Shown piece after piece: positions 11,666-22,772 of a stretch of DNA of 64,000 nucleotides; the first letter of the stretch is position 1; each line of letters begins with the position of its first letter. The notes under the pieces were generated by a model. That model did not search any database and was not told where the DNA came from. It saw only the letters and a program-made list of their open reading frames with translations. The position numbers and the translations under genes were made by a program. This DNA is from Trichaptum fuscoviolaceum (lineage: Eukaryota > Basidiomycota > Agaricomycetes > Hymenochaetales > Trichaptaceae), in the NCBI GenBank assembly GCA_910574455.1, contig CAJSYZ010000012.1:2101317-2165316 (forward strand). The letters run 5' to 3'.

Positions 11666-12572
11666 TCATATGGTTAGGTCTATTCTTTTGCAAAAAGAAC
11701 TACCCCTAAGAGGCCCTATTGGACCCTGAAATCCGTTGCCTAAGGTGAAAAGTTCAGGCCATGAACCTCCTTGTATACTTTTTTTACGGGTGAGGATAAG
11801 AGCACGCAGTGCACGTGCTTCAAGTTTTGCTTCAACTTAAAGTCGATGTTCAAACAGATGTAAACAACGCGTACTACTAGTAGTACTGGGCTGGGGGCAT
11901 GTAAAACTCAACTTGCCTTTTGACTTACTCTCTGATTCATTATGCTATTTACTCTACTGATCTATCACTCAGGACATCGTAGCTCATATGAGCACGTTCG
12001 TCTTGCATAGGCGTGTGCAACAGTCTCGCTTTACATATATATATAATGGTGAGCGACTCAGCGACACGCATCCAAATGCACTTAATGCATATCTGAAGTC
12101 TTTTCTTCCCGTATTAGCATGATAGTATAGGACCTGGCACTACGTATGGTCCCGGCCGTCGTCGAGGAGGAGCCCATATATACAGTATGTTGCACCGCAT
12201 TAGCAACCATCAGGCTTCACTTTGACTGTGTTATCCATACAGAGAACTATTCAACCTGTGTATGGCAGCTTCGCTTCAAGTTGACGACGCGAGAATGCAT
12301 TGGTCAGTGCCAATCAGCACAGCTATCGAGAAGCGCCGCCTCACCTACATCGATTCGACCTTGCGGTATCCTCACGCGCAACACGTTGCATCAATCGCCT
12401 TCCTCGATAAAAGCGTTTAGGTTGTGACATGAGGAGGATGAAGGTTAGCCCTTCGTCAGGGTTTTCGAGGTGTTGTGGCTTTGATGGTCGTCGTACTTCA
12501 TTTGCATGGACGGTGATGCAGCCTCCGTGAGTTTCCAGATAATATCTGTAAAGCAAACTTAACTAATTTAAT
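11666..12572. other. Intergenic region upstream of the kinase gene
   Basis: No gene supported. Short ORFs near 12146-12427 show no domain and no consistent splice pattern. A (TA)n run lies near 12035-12047. Confidence 0.45.
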
Positions 12573-15500
12573 ATGTGCAAGCATGTCGACACTCGTCACC
12601 AACAGGTCCCGATAATGAGCCATGCTGGTTCATTGCGCTTGGAGCCGGCTATGATAGATGGACGTTACAACGGCCCATGTACACCCCACATCTTCCATGT
12701 CCAACGAGATGTTCTAGATAGGGGTGACGATCTCGTTCTCGTAGGCAATGCGAGCAGAGCTCCTTATCCGGAGAAACCCCGTGCTTCTGGAAGTAGAGAT
12801 CTCACCCACCAGGGGAACCTCTGTCTTCTCGAGTCTAACGAAGCTACCCATAATGCTGCACCGGCAGGACTTGTCACCAAATCAAGCTTGCACAATGACG
12901 AAAATTACGGGCAATGCGCGATGAGGTCCTTGACTCCAACTCAGGAACGCCTACTCATCAGACAAGGAACCGGATCTTTCATTAATCGAAAGCAAATTGT
13001 TATCGAGTCCGACTATGAACCCGAGGAAGCTGATTTCGATCAATTGAAGGCATGGCTTAACAGGGATCGCAAGATAATATACACGCCAGCCCCGGAAGAG
13101 CAAGTCCGTGCTTCGCCTTCGTTACCTCCCCATGAGTGTGACTCCCCCAAAGAACCGTTCTCCGATTCAGGTATGTACATTAGGTACACTATTTGGATTA
13201 GCTTTTGATACTTGTTCATGCAGATTTCGATTTCGACGCTTCTGACGCTACAGAAAGCACGCATGTCTTGGAGCACCCGGGTTCAAAAACCTTAGCTACA
13301 ACCAACCACCTTTACGTCCCGGTACCGACCGCGTCACATGCAACATTCCTACATGATGGATTCAGCACCGAGAATCTCAACGCAAACCCTACTTCATATA
13401 ATATACCCTGTCTCGAGCACGATACCAATATCGAACCACTCATTTCCCTCCATACTGTCCCGGATAATCCCTTCATCCCAGACGCGCAAACACACTCCTC
13501 GTATCGTGACCTCTACGCCCCAGGAGGGTCAAGAAGAAGTATTGTTTTCCGCGCAGTGGAGGAATTGTTCTTCGAGTGTTTACCACGGCGCCGTAAGCAT
13601 CGCTGGATGGCACTGCAGCACAGCATGAAGATATATCCAGTAAGGGCACACCAAAAACTATGTTAGTTTCCATCCTTACGCTCGCTTTTAGTTTACAGTT
13701 CACTACGCTATCCAAGCTCTTGAATTCTTAGCAACGGTGACCCTCCCACTCCATTACATCACGAGAACTATCAATGGGATGTAAGTTACACCTACCTCTG
13801 AACGAAGTTATTGGTTGACCATGGTGTAGAGATCACGAGTCTTTCTTGAGACGTACGAGTGACTGGGAGGCTTGGACAGTGCTGGAAGCTGTTGCAAGGC
13901 ACGACCAAATCAAATCGTCCCTGATCGAGGTACTCAGCCACGTCGAAATGCTCGTAGCATACGCAAGCGAGATACCACTGGCTCGCGTCTGGTCGCAACT
14001 ACTCCGAGAGTGTCTGGCATACGATCATGATGATATGAAGCAGGTCGTAGATGCGATATTGGTGCTCGGGGACAAAGATATCGATCATGCAATGCGACTC
14101 AAGCGCGAGGAACGAAATACCCTTATGAACGTTCTACAATCGGTGAGCTATAATGTCCATTGATTTGACTCTTGTGATACTTATGTGTCTCTTACGTGTC
14201 CTCGGGTATAGCTCATCGACCTGCAAGTAACGAACCATAGGTTCTGTGAAAAGTTTCTGCAAAAACTTGTAAGACGAAGCGGTGAACTTCCAGAATATCT
14301 CGTTATCAGTGACGTCGAAAGGCTGGGCACGAATCCCGTCGGAGGTGGTGGCTTCTCTGACGTATGGAAAGGCAGTCTGCGAAGTACTCTCGTCGCCATG
14401 AAAGTTCTTCGGTTATTCAACTTAACGGATAAGGAGAGAAATCGAATACAAATGGTAAACGCGAATTATTCTTCATGTCTAGCAGGCTGATTGACAATTT
14501 GTTAAAGGATTACTGTACCGAATCCATGTTATGGAGGCAGCTCAAGCATCGCAACGTTCTGCCCTTCTATGGCGTAGCTGTGGATGCGTTTGCGCCGCAG
14601 CTGGCGATGGTTTCGCCTTGGTTAGAAAATGGCTGCGTAACAACATATTTGAAAGAACATACCTCCGTAGATCGGAGACATATGGTAAGCTCCTGACGCC
14701 TTAATCATTCTTCAATCGACTGACTTCAACGTTCTGCGTAAGATCACAGGAATCGCGATGGGACTGCGATATCTACATGCATTAAAGCCTTTAGTCGTCC
14801 ATGGGGATCTTCGCGGGGTACGGCGCCTTTTTACCAATTTAGTTCGAAACTTCATACTGATGCCTCAGTCCAGGCTAATGTTTTGATTGATGACCAAGGT
14901 CAACCAAGATTGGCTGACTTTGGCCTTGCTCAGTTCTTCGACTCCCAGGCTAGTTGTGCCGGACCGTCTTTTCGTGGCGGAGGGACACTAAGGTGGCAAG
15001 CGCCTGAACTTCTCGCATCGAATAGCTTTAATGGAACCAACAATTCCTGTCAAGTCACAACCTACAGTGATGTCTATGCGTTCGCTATTTTGTGCTGGGA
15101 GGTGAATAACTTAGTATTTCTCTTCACCACAAAAAGTCTTATTTGCATGAACTACAGATCTTCACATTGGACGTGCCGTACTCCGGAATGCGTGATGGTG
15201 ATGTTGTGTTGCGTGTCATCCGCAGCAAGGAGAGGCCTCCTCGACCACCCGACCATGCTGGAAAACTTGGACTCTCGGATCGGCTTTGGAAGCTCATTGT
15301 AAGCTGCTGGGATCACTATCCGCAAAGTCGACCGAGTATGGATATAGTGGTTCAGAAACTGACGGCTGGGACGACGGTTTCTACCGAACACACTTCTCAG
15401 CCCTCCGGCCCTGATCTTCAGAAAATCAATGTCTTCCACATCCCTGATACCACTGTTATTCTTCCTTCTATCGATTCTGTCCTTTCATCGCGACGAAGCA

Positions 15501-15577
15501 CATTGTCCAGATCTTCTAGTACTACTTTGACGCCTACAACGATGGGCTCTCCCTGGTGGAACGAAGCCGAATTGTAA
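12573..15577 (+). CDS. Tyrosine-kinase-like (TKL-type) protein kinase
   Basis: Nine exons can be traced: 12573-13170, 13224-13639, 13732-13780, 13830-14141, 14212-14454, 14508-14684, 14743-14817, 14874-15101 and 15158-15577. Those from 14212 on join in phase; the small third exon is least certain. The first about 370 residues are low-complexity and unrecognised. A helical block follows (13830-14141). The kinase domain runs from about 14300: Gly loop 'GGGGFSDVWKG', 'VAMKVL' (ATP-binding Lys), 'VVHGDLRG' then 'ANVLID' (catalytic loop with Gly for Arg before Asp), 'ADFGLAQF' (Mg-binding DFG), 'APELL' and 'CWDHYPQSRPSM' (the conserved Arg of subdomain XI). The HGDLR form is common in mushroom TKL kinases. 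All key residues are present, so the enzyme is likely active on Ser/Thr or Tyr. Start could instead be ATG 12615. Confidence 0.85.
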
Positions 15578-16389
15578 TGTCGTTTATCACATTGCCTCGT
15601 GCGTGTCCTTTGTATAATAAAGCATCGCAGTTCGGTTCCCTGTAACTCATACGCGCGCCTGTTTGCTTTTGTGGGTGTCGCAGACACAACAATTCCCTTT
15701 TTAGGCTTCGGACCAGCGTGCTTTTCCGGTATGCAAATCTGATGGTACCTTCTGAACATTTGTCGATGCGAGGCCGGGACTTCAAGTTCTTCCAGCAAAT
15801 CATTACCTGTGATTAAGTGCCTCAGTCGCGAAGAAGGCTACGGTCTTGAGACCGGTTGCGTTGACTACGACAACGGCAGATTCAACGACTGTAGCCTGCG
15901 TACGACTTCGAAGGCCGCATCGGATCGTAGCGTGTTCCCATCAAAAGGCAGCCTCGGACTCAACAACATGATAGTATACGTACAATCGTGTCTTGCAATG
16001 CGCGTGCGAAGATAATTGTCTCTTGCGATTGTCAACGACTATCGCGGCGTCTCCCTATTCGCCCTCGGGGCCTCCGCACACAACACTCCCGACAATAGCT
16101 TTGTTTCCGCCTTTTATTCCAGATTACGTATCTATCTACCATTGAGTAGATGTTGTGCCTGGAAACAACTCTTTCAATACAGGTACACATACTGCCGTAT
16201 TACGCAGTGACACTGCTTGTTAGGGCCTTCTAACTTATTTTCCGTGGACCCATGAGCCACGCTGAAGTACAACAACGCTCACTCAATTCGCCTCTTCGTC
16301 CGCTTTATCAGTCACTTGTCCGGAGGAACGGTGAAGAGAGAAATCGCCCCTCTTCAAGTTCTCTGCTCCTTCCTTTCTTCTCGAGTGTC
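15578..16389. other. Intergenic region between kinase and membrane-protein genes
   Basis: Minus-strand ORFs that overlap the kinase 3' end (15418-15803) extend here but have no domain and are probably antisense shadows. Nothing else is supported. The last 150 bases presumably hold the promoter of the next gene. Confidence 0.4.
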
Positions 16390-17769
16390 ATGGCTGGTAC
16401 ATTCTTTCTCCTTCCACTCATTACTCTGTTCTTCACGCTCTTGCAGTCTGCATCTGGTCAGATCACTTCAAGCGCGACTTGCTCAGCAGATGCTCCTAAC
16501 GTATGTTGTGCTTCATGAGATGCAAAAACATGTTGAGCCTGACTGAACGATCTCCAATTTCTAGTTTAACAATTCGAGAGGACAGGATCCTTGTACTGTT
16601 TATGCATATCTTGGAGGGGCATGTACAACTGGAAGTAAGTGAACTTGCGCTCTGAAAAAAATGGTGGGCTTGTTGACTGATGCACAACTCTGTTCAGTCT
16701 TCACTGTGGGCCCGCTTCCCTCTGGATTCATCTACACCGCACCTAGCTCTCCTACGCCTTGCCAATGCAGTACTGTGGCATACTCAATGATGTCAGCATG
16801 TAGCATGTGCCAGGGCGCGAACTTCACGCAGTAAGTGACAAACGCGCGTCCAATAGTTGCGATTTGCTGACGAATAGTAGATGGAGCGTATGGAGTAAGA
16901 ATTGCAACAGTACTTCGCTCTCAACGTAAGCCGAACTGCTTTATATTTGGATGTATCGGCTCTCCCTGACGGTTACTTTTTTCAGCTATCCTGTAAACAT
17001 CCTGTCTGGCACATCCGTCCCCGGATGGGCATACGAGGACGTGACTACCCTAGATGAGTTTAACCCACAAAAAGCGCTGTCTGATACTTGTAAGTCGCTT
17101 TACTTCTTTATCTTAAATGCATCATTTAAATCAAATTGTTGTCAGCGCCCGAATCCTCCGCGACTTTGGCTCCGCCTGCTTCGTCTTCGTCTTCGGCGGG
17201 AGGCACCAGTAGTACGGCATCGGTCGTCGCTACTACTTCGGCCGGGAATACTAGCAAAAGCGCCAGCACAAGCACGAGCACGAGCGCAGAGACGAGCGCG
17301 ACTGCATCTTCTAGTTCAAACTCGGATTCGGGAACTGGTGCGACTCGGGTCGTTGGTGTAGGAGTTATCATCGGTGTTGCGATGGGCGCTGTGTGCCTCC
17401 TAGGGCTGTTCGCCTTTCTCTTCATGCGCTACAGGAAAAGGAACGGCAGAAATACTAGATCGTCGCGACAAAGTGGCTTTGATCCAGAGAAATGGGACGG
17501 GAGCAATTACGACATTTTGGCTGGTCGCATGACACCATTGGACTTGAACGCAAGTCCTTTGCGAAAGCCATACGTACGTTCACATTTCTTTATTTCAAGT
17601 TACCTTGATCTAACACTATTTTATGCTCACCCAGGACCCGGAGGATCCATCCACCTTTCCATATAGTCCAACTCCTATCAAGATTTTCGGTCCATATCAG
17701 AACCCGACTACAAGTCCACCGAGAGCCGCGCAGAAGATGGGAAGATATCGGGGAGTTGCTGAACTCTGA
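16390..17769 (+). CDS. Secreted, single-pass membrane protein with Ser/Thr-rich stalk
   Basis: Eight exons join in phase: 16390-16500, 16565-16634, 16698-16830, 16881-16925, 16986-17089, 17146-17573, 17635-17769. The first exon encodes a clear signal peptide ('GTFFLLPLITLFFTLLQSASG'-like). The ectodomain is Cys-rich, including 'CQCSTVAYSMMSACSMCQG' and 'WSVWSKNCN'. A Ser/Thr/Ala-rich stalk follows, then a transmembrane helix ('VGVIIGVAMGAVCLLGLFAF') stopped by 'MRYRKRNGRN', and a cytoplasmic tail with Pro/Arg. This architecture is widespread in Agaricomycetes with unknown function; a cell-surface sensor or wall-associated role is inference. Start is fixed by the signal peptide. I count seven exons by coordinates above; no frame break was seen. 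Confidence 0.85.
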
Positions 17770-18596
17770 CTTAGTGGTCGCAGGTAGAGTCACTGCAACA
17801 TTCCAGCCCTTCACACCGTAGTTCTTGTATAGAGAGATAGTGAACGTTTAGTTGTCTCAAACTCTATAGTACATAGTGCTGTTTATAACGATTCATGACA
17901 TGTCAGTGTAGACTAGTACGTTAATGCATGTTTACTAATACTAAATTCTCTCTTCATCAGGGAAACTTCCTTTTGCTTACGGCGACTGACGCGTCCTGAC
18001 GCGTCCTGATTTGGCTGGCACCTGTCTGAAGGGTCGCTACTTCGTCTGAAAATACACTGATTGCCTTATCTCACTGAAATAAGGAGTGTTTCAGGATGCA
18101 AGCCGTCTCTCAGTGCATCAGAATGCAAGTCAGGATTTCAGTGCTCAAGTGTAATACATCAGAGATTGCTAACGGCGGCTGGCGCGTCCTGGAGCTTCCT
18201 TAAATGGGTTGAAGCGTTGTCATGCCTGCCTGAAGTGTTGCCTGGCTGCCTGATGGCCTTAAAACGGCGTTTCAGGACAAAATCAGTGCGTAAGGAGGGA
18301 AGCTGTACATCAGGTGGCAAGTCAGACTCAAGTGAGATTTACTACTACTACCACTACTGTACTCAAGTGAACTTGAACCTCTGTTTTGAGATTTCAAGCT
18401 ACCTTCATCTTCATGACATCTTGAAAGCGACAGCAAACACCATTGACAACCTCAGTCTACAATGATCATTCAACGAGAAGCAATTCAATAATAGATACAA
18501 TCACGATGCTCCTGGCAACTTTTGAAGACAAGAGCATGCACTCAACAATTTACTCAACAAGATAACACCGTTAGCACTATTCAAACGGGCCTCAGC
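17770..18596. other. Intergenic region with short dispersed repeats
   Basis: Contains 'GACGCGTCCTGA' twice in tandem (17990-18010) and several 'TTTCAGGA', 'CTGAAATAAG' and 'CACTGAT' strings up to 18310. A similar mix of motifs recurs at 52255-52440. No gene is supported; a plus-strand ORF at 18061-18465 has no domain and no intron logic. Confidence 0.45.
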
Positions 18597-19454
18597 CTAC
18601 TCAATATCGAGCATTGGGAAGTGATGGATTTCTGCATCCGGTAAGGCCAAGGCATCTTGATTCAAGACGGAAGCAACAGCAAACGTGCTGTGCGCGTCGA
18701 TTGCCGCATCTAATAGAGCAGATGCAAGTGAGAAGATGATCAGCCTGAGTGACAACTTGAAAAGGATAACTTACAATGGACTTGAGCAGCCGACAGCTCA
18801 ACTTCGGCCCAATTGCTCCTCGTGACCGTGGCATCCTTCTCAATGTTTGCCTGCAGGAGTCTGCCTGCCATCTCCTCCAGCTTTATAAACGGTTGCAGAA
18901 ACTTGAACCAGAGACGGGGGTTCAGAAGCAGCTGGAGCCAAGTTAGCGTTCTTGGCCAGAAATCGGGGTAAACGAAGTGCGCCCAATCTGTCAAATCGAC
19001 ACAGGAGGTTACGGGAACGCCAAATTTATTCCTGATGCGAGTTGCATCACCTGCCAATTAGTTCAGTTATGCCGAATAATGAGAGAAGAAATGGGACTCT
19101 CATACCAGCGATTCCTGCTGACACTTTCCATACAGCTTCATCACCTAATAATTGTGTCAATCTCGTGGGAAGTTCATTAAGTAGATGAGTCCGGAGGAGG
19201 AACACATGTTGCTGAACCGCGAGTTGGATGAGGTCCACGCGATATAGCTCTGGTGAGTTACTCGCCCATTCAATGTCGAGGGCAACGAAGCGTTGTTCCG
19301 GGGCATCCGGCAAGGAAGCATAGATGATGTCTACGGCATTCTCCATCGTCGCGGTGGTCAGACATACTTCAGGAACAAGAGGTCCGAGTGTATAACTGCG
19401 AAGTTGAAGAAGAGGCGTTGGCGGAACCCCCAGGTAGTCGAGGAGATGTTGCAT
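18597..19454 (-). CDS. WRN-type DEDDy 3'-5' exonuclease domain protein
   Basis: Three exons on the minus strand, 19454-19106, 19050-18775 and 18709-18597, total 738 bases and join in phase (245 residues). 'FVALDIEW' supplies the Asp-x-Glu pair of Exo I. 'GIAGDATRI' (across the first intron) supplies the Exo II Asp. 'VHYAAIDAHST' (across the second intron) supplies the Tyr-x3-Asp of Exo III. All four acidic residues and the Tyr are present, so the fold should be a competent DnaQ/RNase D-like nuclease close to the Werner exonuclease group. No helicase is attached, and the protein is a stand-alone domain. Likely role is 3'-end trimming of DNA or RNA, probably nuclear; the substrate is not shown. 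An extra upstream exon is possible because the frame stays open before the first Met. Confidence 0.85.
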
Positions 19455-20363
19455 CTGTTTGTGAAGCTGGCAAAAAGTCAGTGCAGTGATTTTGAGAGGA
19501 AATAGAAAGTAAGCACGAATTTTTGCATCCTAGATATCCTCCTTTGTGTCCAAGGAAGTCTTCGCGCGATGCGTACTCGAAGCACAGCATGGTCAATCAA
19601 TAGGAGCATGTGTAGCCCCAACAGAATGTGATAAAAGTTCATGGCGAAGGGTTGAGTGGGTGGGTGGGTGGCGGGGAGGGGCGACACCCACTCCGAGTTC
19701 ACATTTATACAAAGCTCTTGCACGCATTTTTCTGATGCCTTATTCTTCTGGGAAAAGAAGAGAGGAATCTATCAGTGCATTGTACTATGGCTCGGATAAA
19801 CCTCAAGCTGAACTGACAGGAGATAAGAAGGATTTCTTCTAGATGACTCGATTATGAGGCTTCTTTTCATTTTATGCACAAACAAACAAGAAAGTGAGTC
19901 AGGTTAACTCCGAAGAAGTCAGGAAGACATAGCCCACTGCACAAGAAGCTGTTCCATCAGCTCTAGAAGGCAAAGCCACGAGTAAGCCATCATACAATCA
20001 GTCATCCCTGGACACAACTCGAAACCGGAACCATGCCGATATGGGAAATGGGATCAATGCACCCCAATCCGCTTTGAAAGAAGTAGATTGAATGAAGGCA
20101 CGTTTCTTGACCTTAGAGCTGGGGGGATTGCGCTGTCGGCCGATAATCGACTTATTCTGCATATTGAAACCGAGCGATCTCCGTTTCGGCGGCAATGGTG
20201 GTGGCACAGAGGTGTTTGTCGAGGAATAGGACATGACTACTTGAACGATATCTAAGATGAAGTAATACTTTTTCCCGTTTGATGCATTCGCAATTTGCGT
20301 CGTGAGCTGCTTTGCCAACGTCAGGTAGACTGTTTGACGCACCTCTCATCAATGAGCTCGAGC
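19455..20363. other. Intergenic region and possible 3' remains of the BCS1-like copy
   Basis: Minus-strand frames here (for example 20342-19998) contain 'PPPLPPKRRSLGF', which could be a degenerate C-terminal tail of the adjacent ATPase copy, but I cannot align them with confidence. Nothing else is supported. Confidence 0.35.
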
Positions 20364-21607
20364 TCAAGGTTGCGGTACTCGAGGCATCGGACGCAAATAC
20401 CGACACCGGAATTTCCGAAATCGATCCAGAGGATGGGGTGTGGTGGGGAGGCTGATCCCATCGAGCTCGCCTTCGCGTTTGGTGATCTCGGGCTTCTTGA
20501 CGTCCGCGTACAGGAAGAAGTCGCAGAAGAGCGCTTGAGCCTGCCTAGGGCTTGCGCTTTTGAACTCGATCCAAACATCCATGCCACCGGGGCGCGAGAG
20601 CGCGGGGTCGAAACGCTCAAGATGGTTCGTCGCTGCGACGAGAAGAGGAAGCGGCCAACAGCAGTGGCGACACCATCAAGTGCATTAAGAAGGCCAGAAA
20701 GAGAGAGCGTGTTCACGTTGGATAGAGTGTCATATTTCTTGCTTTTCTTCTTCTTGCCAATTTCTTCATTGTCGTCATCATCGTCATCTTATCCTTGTTG
20801 TTGGACAACAAAGAGCTCTTCTTCTTACCACCAGGAACACAGGTTGAGGACCCGTCGCGCGAAGTTGAGCGAGTGAATGCAGCATCAAGGTCCTCGAGAA
20901 GGACAATACACGGGGCAGGCACACGGCCCATAAGCGACGACAACGCCACATCGTTCATCCAAAAGGCGGAACGTGAGATGGCGAGAATGTCGAGCATGAG
21001 CGCGCCAGCAAGGGCATGGATCAACGATGATCTGCCCAAGCCAGGGACACGATAGAGGAAATTGTCGCGACGAGAGCGGTTACCACGGTCAGCGCACCAC
21101 TGATTCAGAAAGAGAGGTTAAACTTTCAGTCGATGTGTGGCACTTTATGTACATACCTTCTCTGATTGCAAGAAGTCCCTTGTGTCGGCAAGGAGCATCT
21201 CTTAAATCCCCGCCATGAGCCATGGAATCAGCAAAATAGATATGAATTTGATGGTCGTCTGGTGAGGCAAACTGGAAGCCTTTGAGCTCCTCATCTCCGA
21301 ATGACTTGTCTCTGAAAGAAGACTTGCCCGGCAAGATGGTGCGCGCTGTTGTCTCGAACTCGTAAGCGTGCTGGCATTCTAAGCGCTTCAACAACCATAG
21401 CATCAGCCAGTCATGTAGTTGTGTTCATTGGGTCATGAGCTATTGTTGCAATAGCGGATAACTACTAGGGCTACTTACCAGTCCCCACAACAATGAAAGT
21501 GTCTCCGGAAGTCTCTGGTTTCCAACCTGACCATGGCTGTCAGTGGTGGTAGCGGACGACGGAGGGCCTGTGATGCCAGTGTCAGACCCCACGTGGGAAG
21601 TCATCAT
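20364..21607 (-). pseudogene. BCS1-like AAA ATPase, decayed
   Basis: Minus-strand fragments match BCS1-type AAA proteins, which remodel or translocate folded proteins at the mitochondrial inner membrane; many mushroom paralogues are unassigned. From ATG 21607 an exon ends in 'LPETLSLLWGL'. The BCS1_N-like part (21403-21180) contains 'TARTILPGKSSF' and 'FGDEEL'. The AAA part (21060 down) contains 'VPGLGRSSLIHALAG', 'CIVLLEDLDAAF' (intact Walker B) and 'LSLSGLLNALDGVA'. Two defects argue for decay. The Walker A Lys is replaced by Arg (GLGRSS instead of GSGKSS). A one-base loss between 'GRFLFSSQRR' and 'TNHLERFDPALSRPGGMDV' (near 20630) breaks the frame. The arginine-finger and C-terminal region after 20364 are not recognisable. 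Confidence 0.75.
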
Positions 21608-22006
21608 GTCGATGCTGGGTACTACTAGTAGCAGGAGTGCGATGGCAATGGTGGTGGTGCTGTCTGGTGGTGTTCCAGAATTGCACCATCTTGCGTGCGC
21701 TGTAAACGGTGTGAGCTAGGATTCTGTATCAAATGGTATGTAAATAACGTGAAGTAAAAGGATTGAGAAGGAGAATAAACTCACCAGCCTTGAACTCCTG
21801 TGCCATGCTCGTGCAGACCTCTGTCTCCCATTCCGCCCAGATCTGTTACGACATAATTTAGTACAAAGTGCAGGAGAGCAGCGCATGGAAGATGTCATAT
21901 GTGAAGGAGACAGCGCCAAGGCTGAAGAAAATGACAAGCCTCAAGGTAGTGCAAGAGGATGAGATGAGAGAGTTTGTGCGCATGGTGGGGGAGTTGAGGA
22001 AGGGGC

Positions 22007-22225
22007 TCAGTCTGGGAAAAGGCGAGCGGCGATGTCCACGTCGGGCTCTTGCTGACTCGGAGTCGGGAAAACAATACTACCAAGTTGCGTGTCTGTCTTT
22101 GAATCAAGGTTGGTCGCAAAGCCCATTTGATCCAGCTCCTCCGTCGTCTGCCAGAAGGCAATAGCATAAGTCAAGCCGTCCAGTTCCCTCTGACCTAGAA
22201 CATCCCGAGAATAACAACCGGTCAT
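22007..22225 (-). pseudogene. Possible remnant of a trypsin-fold protease C-terminus
   Basis: A short minus-strand frame reads 'DVLGQRELDGLTYAIAFWQT' then 'MGFA'. The intact neighbour at 22773-24129 ends its protease domain with 'HDGFTYGVPIWQQLSEMRTS' then 'GFGY'. The spacing and order of D-G-x-T-Y, W-Q and G-F agree, so this may be the tail of a second, decayed copy. The GDSGS motif is not found upstream. Low confidence: the similarity is short. Confidence 0.3.
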
Positions 22226-22772
22226 TCCATTAAAATTATTATACCTAATAGTTGTCGAGCAGAGCAGTTGTAGTAGTAGCCGGACCGACCTTCGCCCCTC
22301 AGGCTTAGTTTACTAGTACTAGTAGTTTCCGACTTCAAGCTGACCTCCGAGTCGGAAGAACTTCCGAGTCAGAGCCTGAGACCGAGTCCGAGTCGTGGGA
22401 CTTCAAGTTCAGCTCAAAAGTTCAAGTTGCCGAACAATGACCCGTAACGATGTTCGGTCTTCAGGTTGGTAGACCCGGATTCGAGCCAGTCGTGAATTTA
22501 TCGGGCAGTAATTAGAGCATCACTGGTGCCAGTGAGTCCAAGTCCGACTCGGAATAGTTAGTAAACAATTCATATCGTTTTTTATTTACATACAGAATAC
22601 AACAACTTGAATACCGATGCACAGAAAACACAAGTATAAGGTCGACGAACACAGAACAGGAGACAAACATACAAAGACACAACTTGAATACTAGTGGTAT
22701 GCACTGGTATGAGGTAATGCTACGAAAAGAAAACAGTTAGAAATAGTTTGAGTACAAGCCTGAGTCCTCAGG
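22226..22772. repeat. Cluster of short interspersed motifs (CTTCAAGTT, CCGAGTC)
   Basis: Between 22290 and 22560 the strings CTTCAAG(C/T)T, TTCAAGTTG, (C)CGAGTC and CCAGTGAGTCC recur many times, with a TAGTACTAGTAG run near 22310. The same vocabulary appears at 24230-24730, in the Plavaka transposase promoter (31335-31430) and at 32540-32770. It looks like subterminal repeat DNA of a Plavaka/CACTA-type transposon. I could not define exact terminal inverted repeats. Confidence 0.5.

Noticed and set aside
11348..11729. Overlapping ORFs on both strands
   Set aside because: Produced by the GC-rich 94-bp tandem repeat.
12146..12427. Plus-strand ORF upstream of the kinase
   Set aside because: No domain, mixed composition, and no in-phase link to the kinase exons.
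18061..18465. 134-codon plus ORF
   Set aside because: Made of repeated TTTCAGGA/CTGAA words; looks like repeat DNA.
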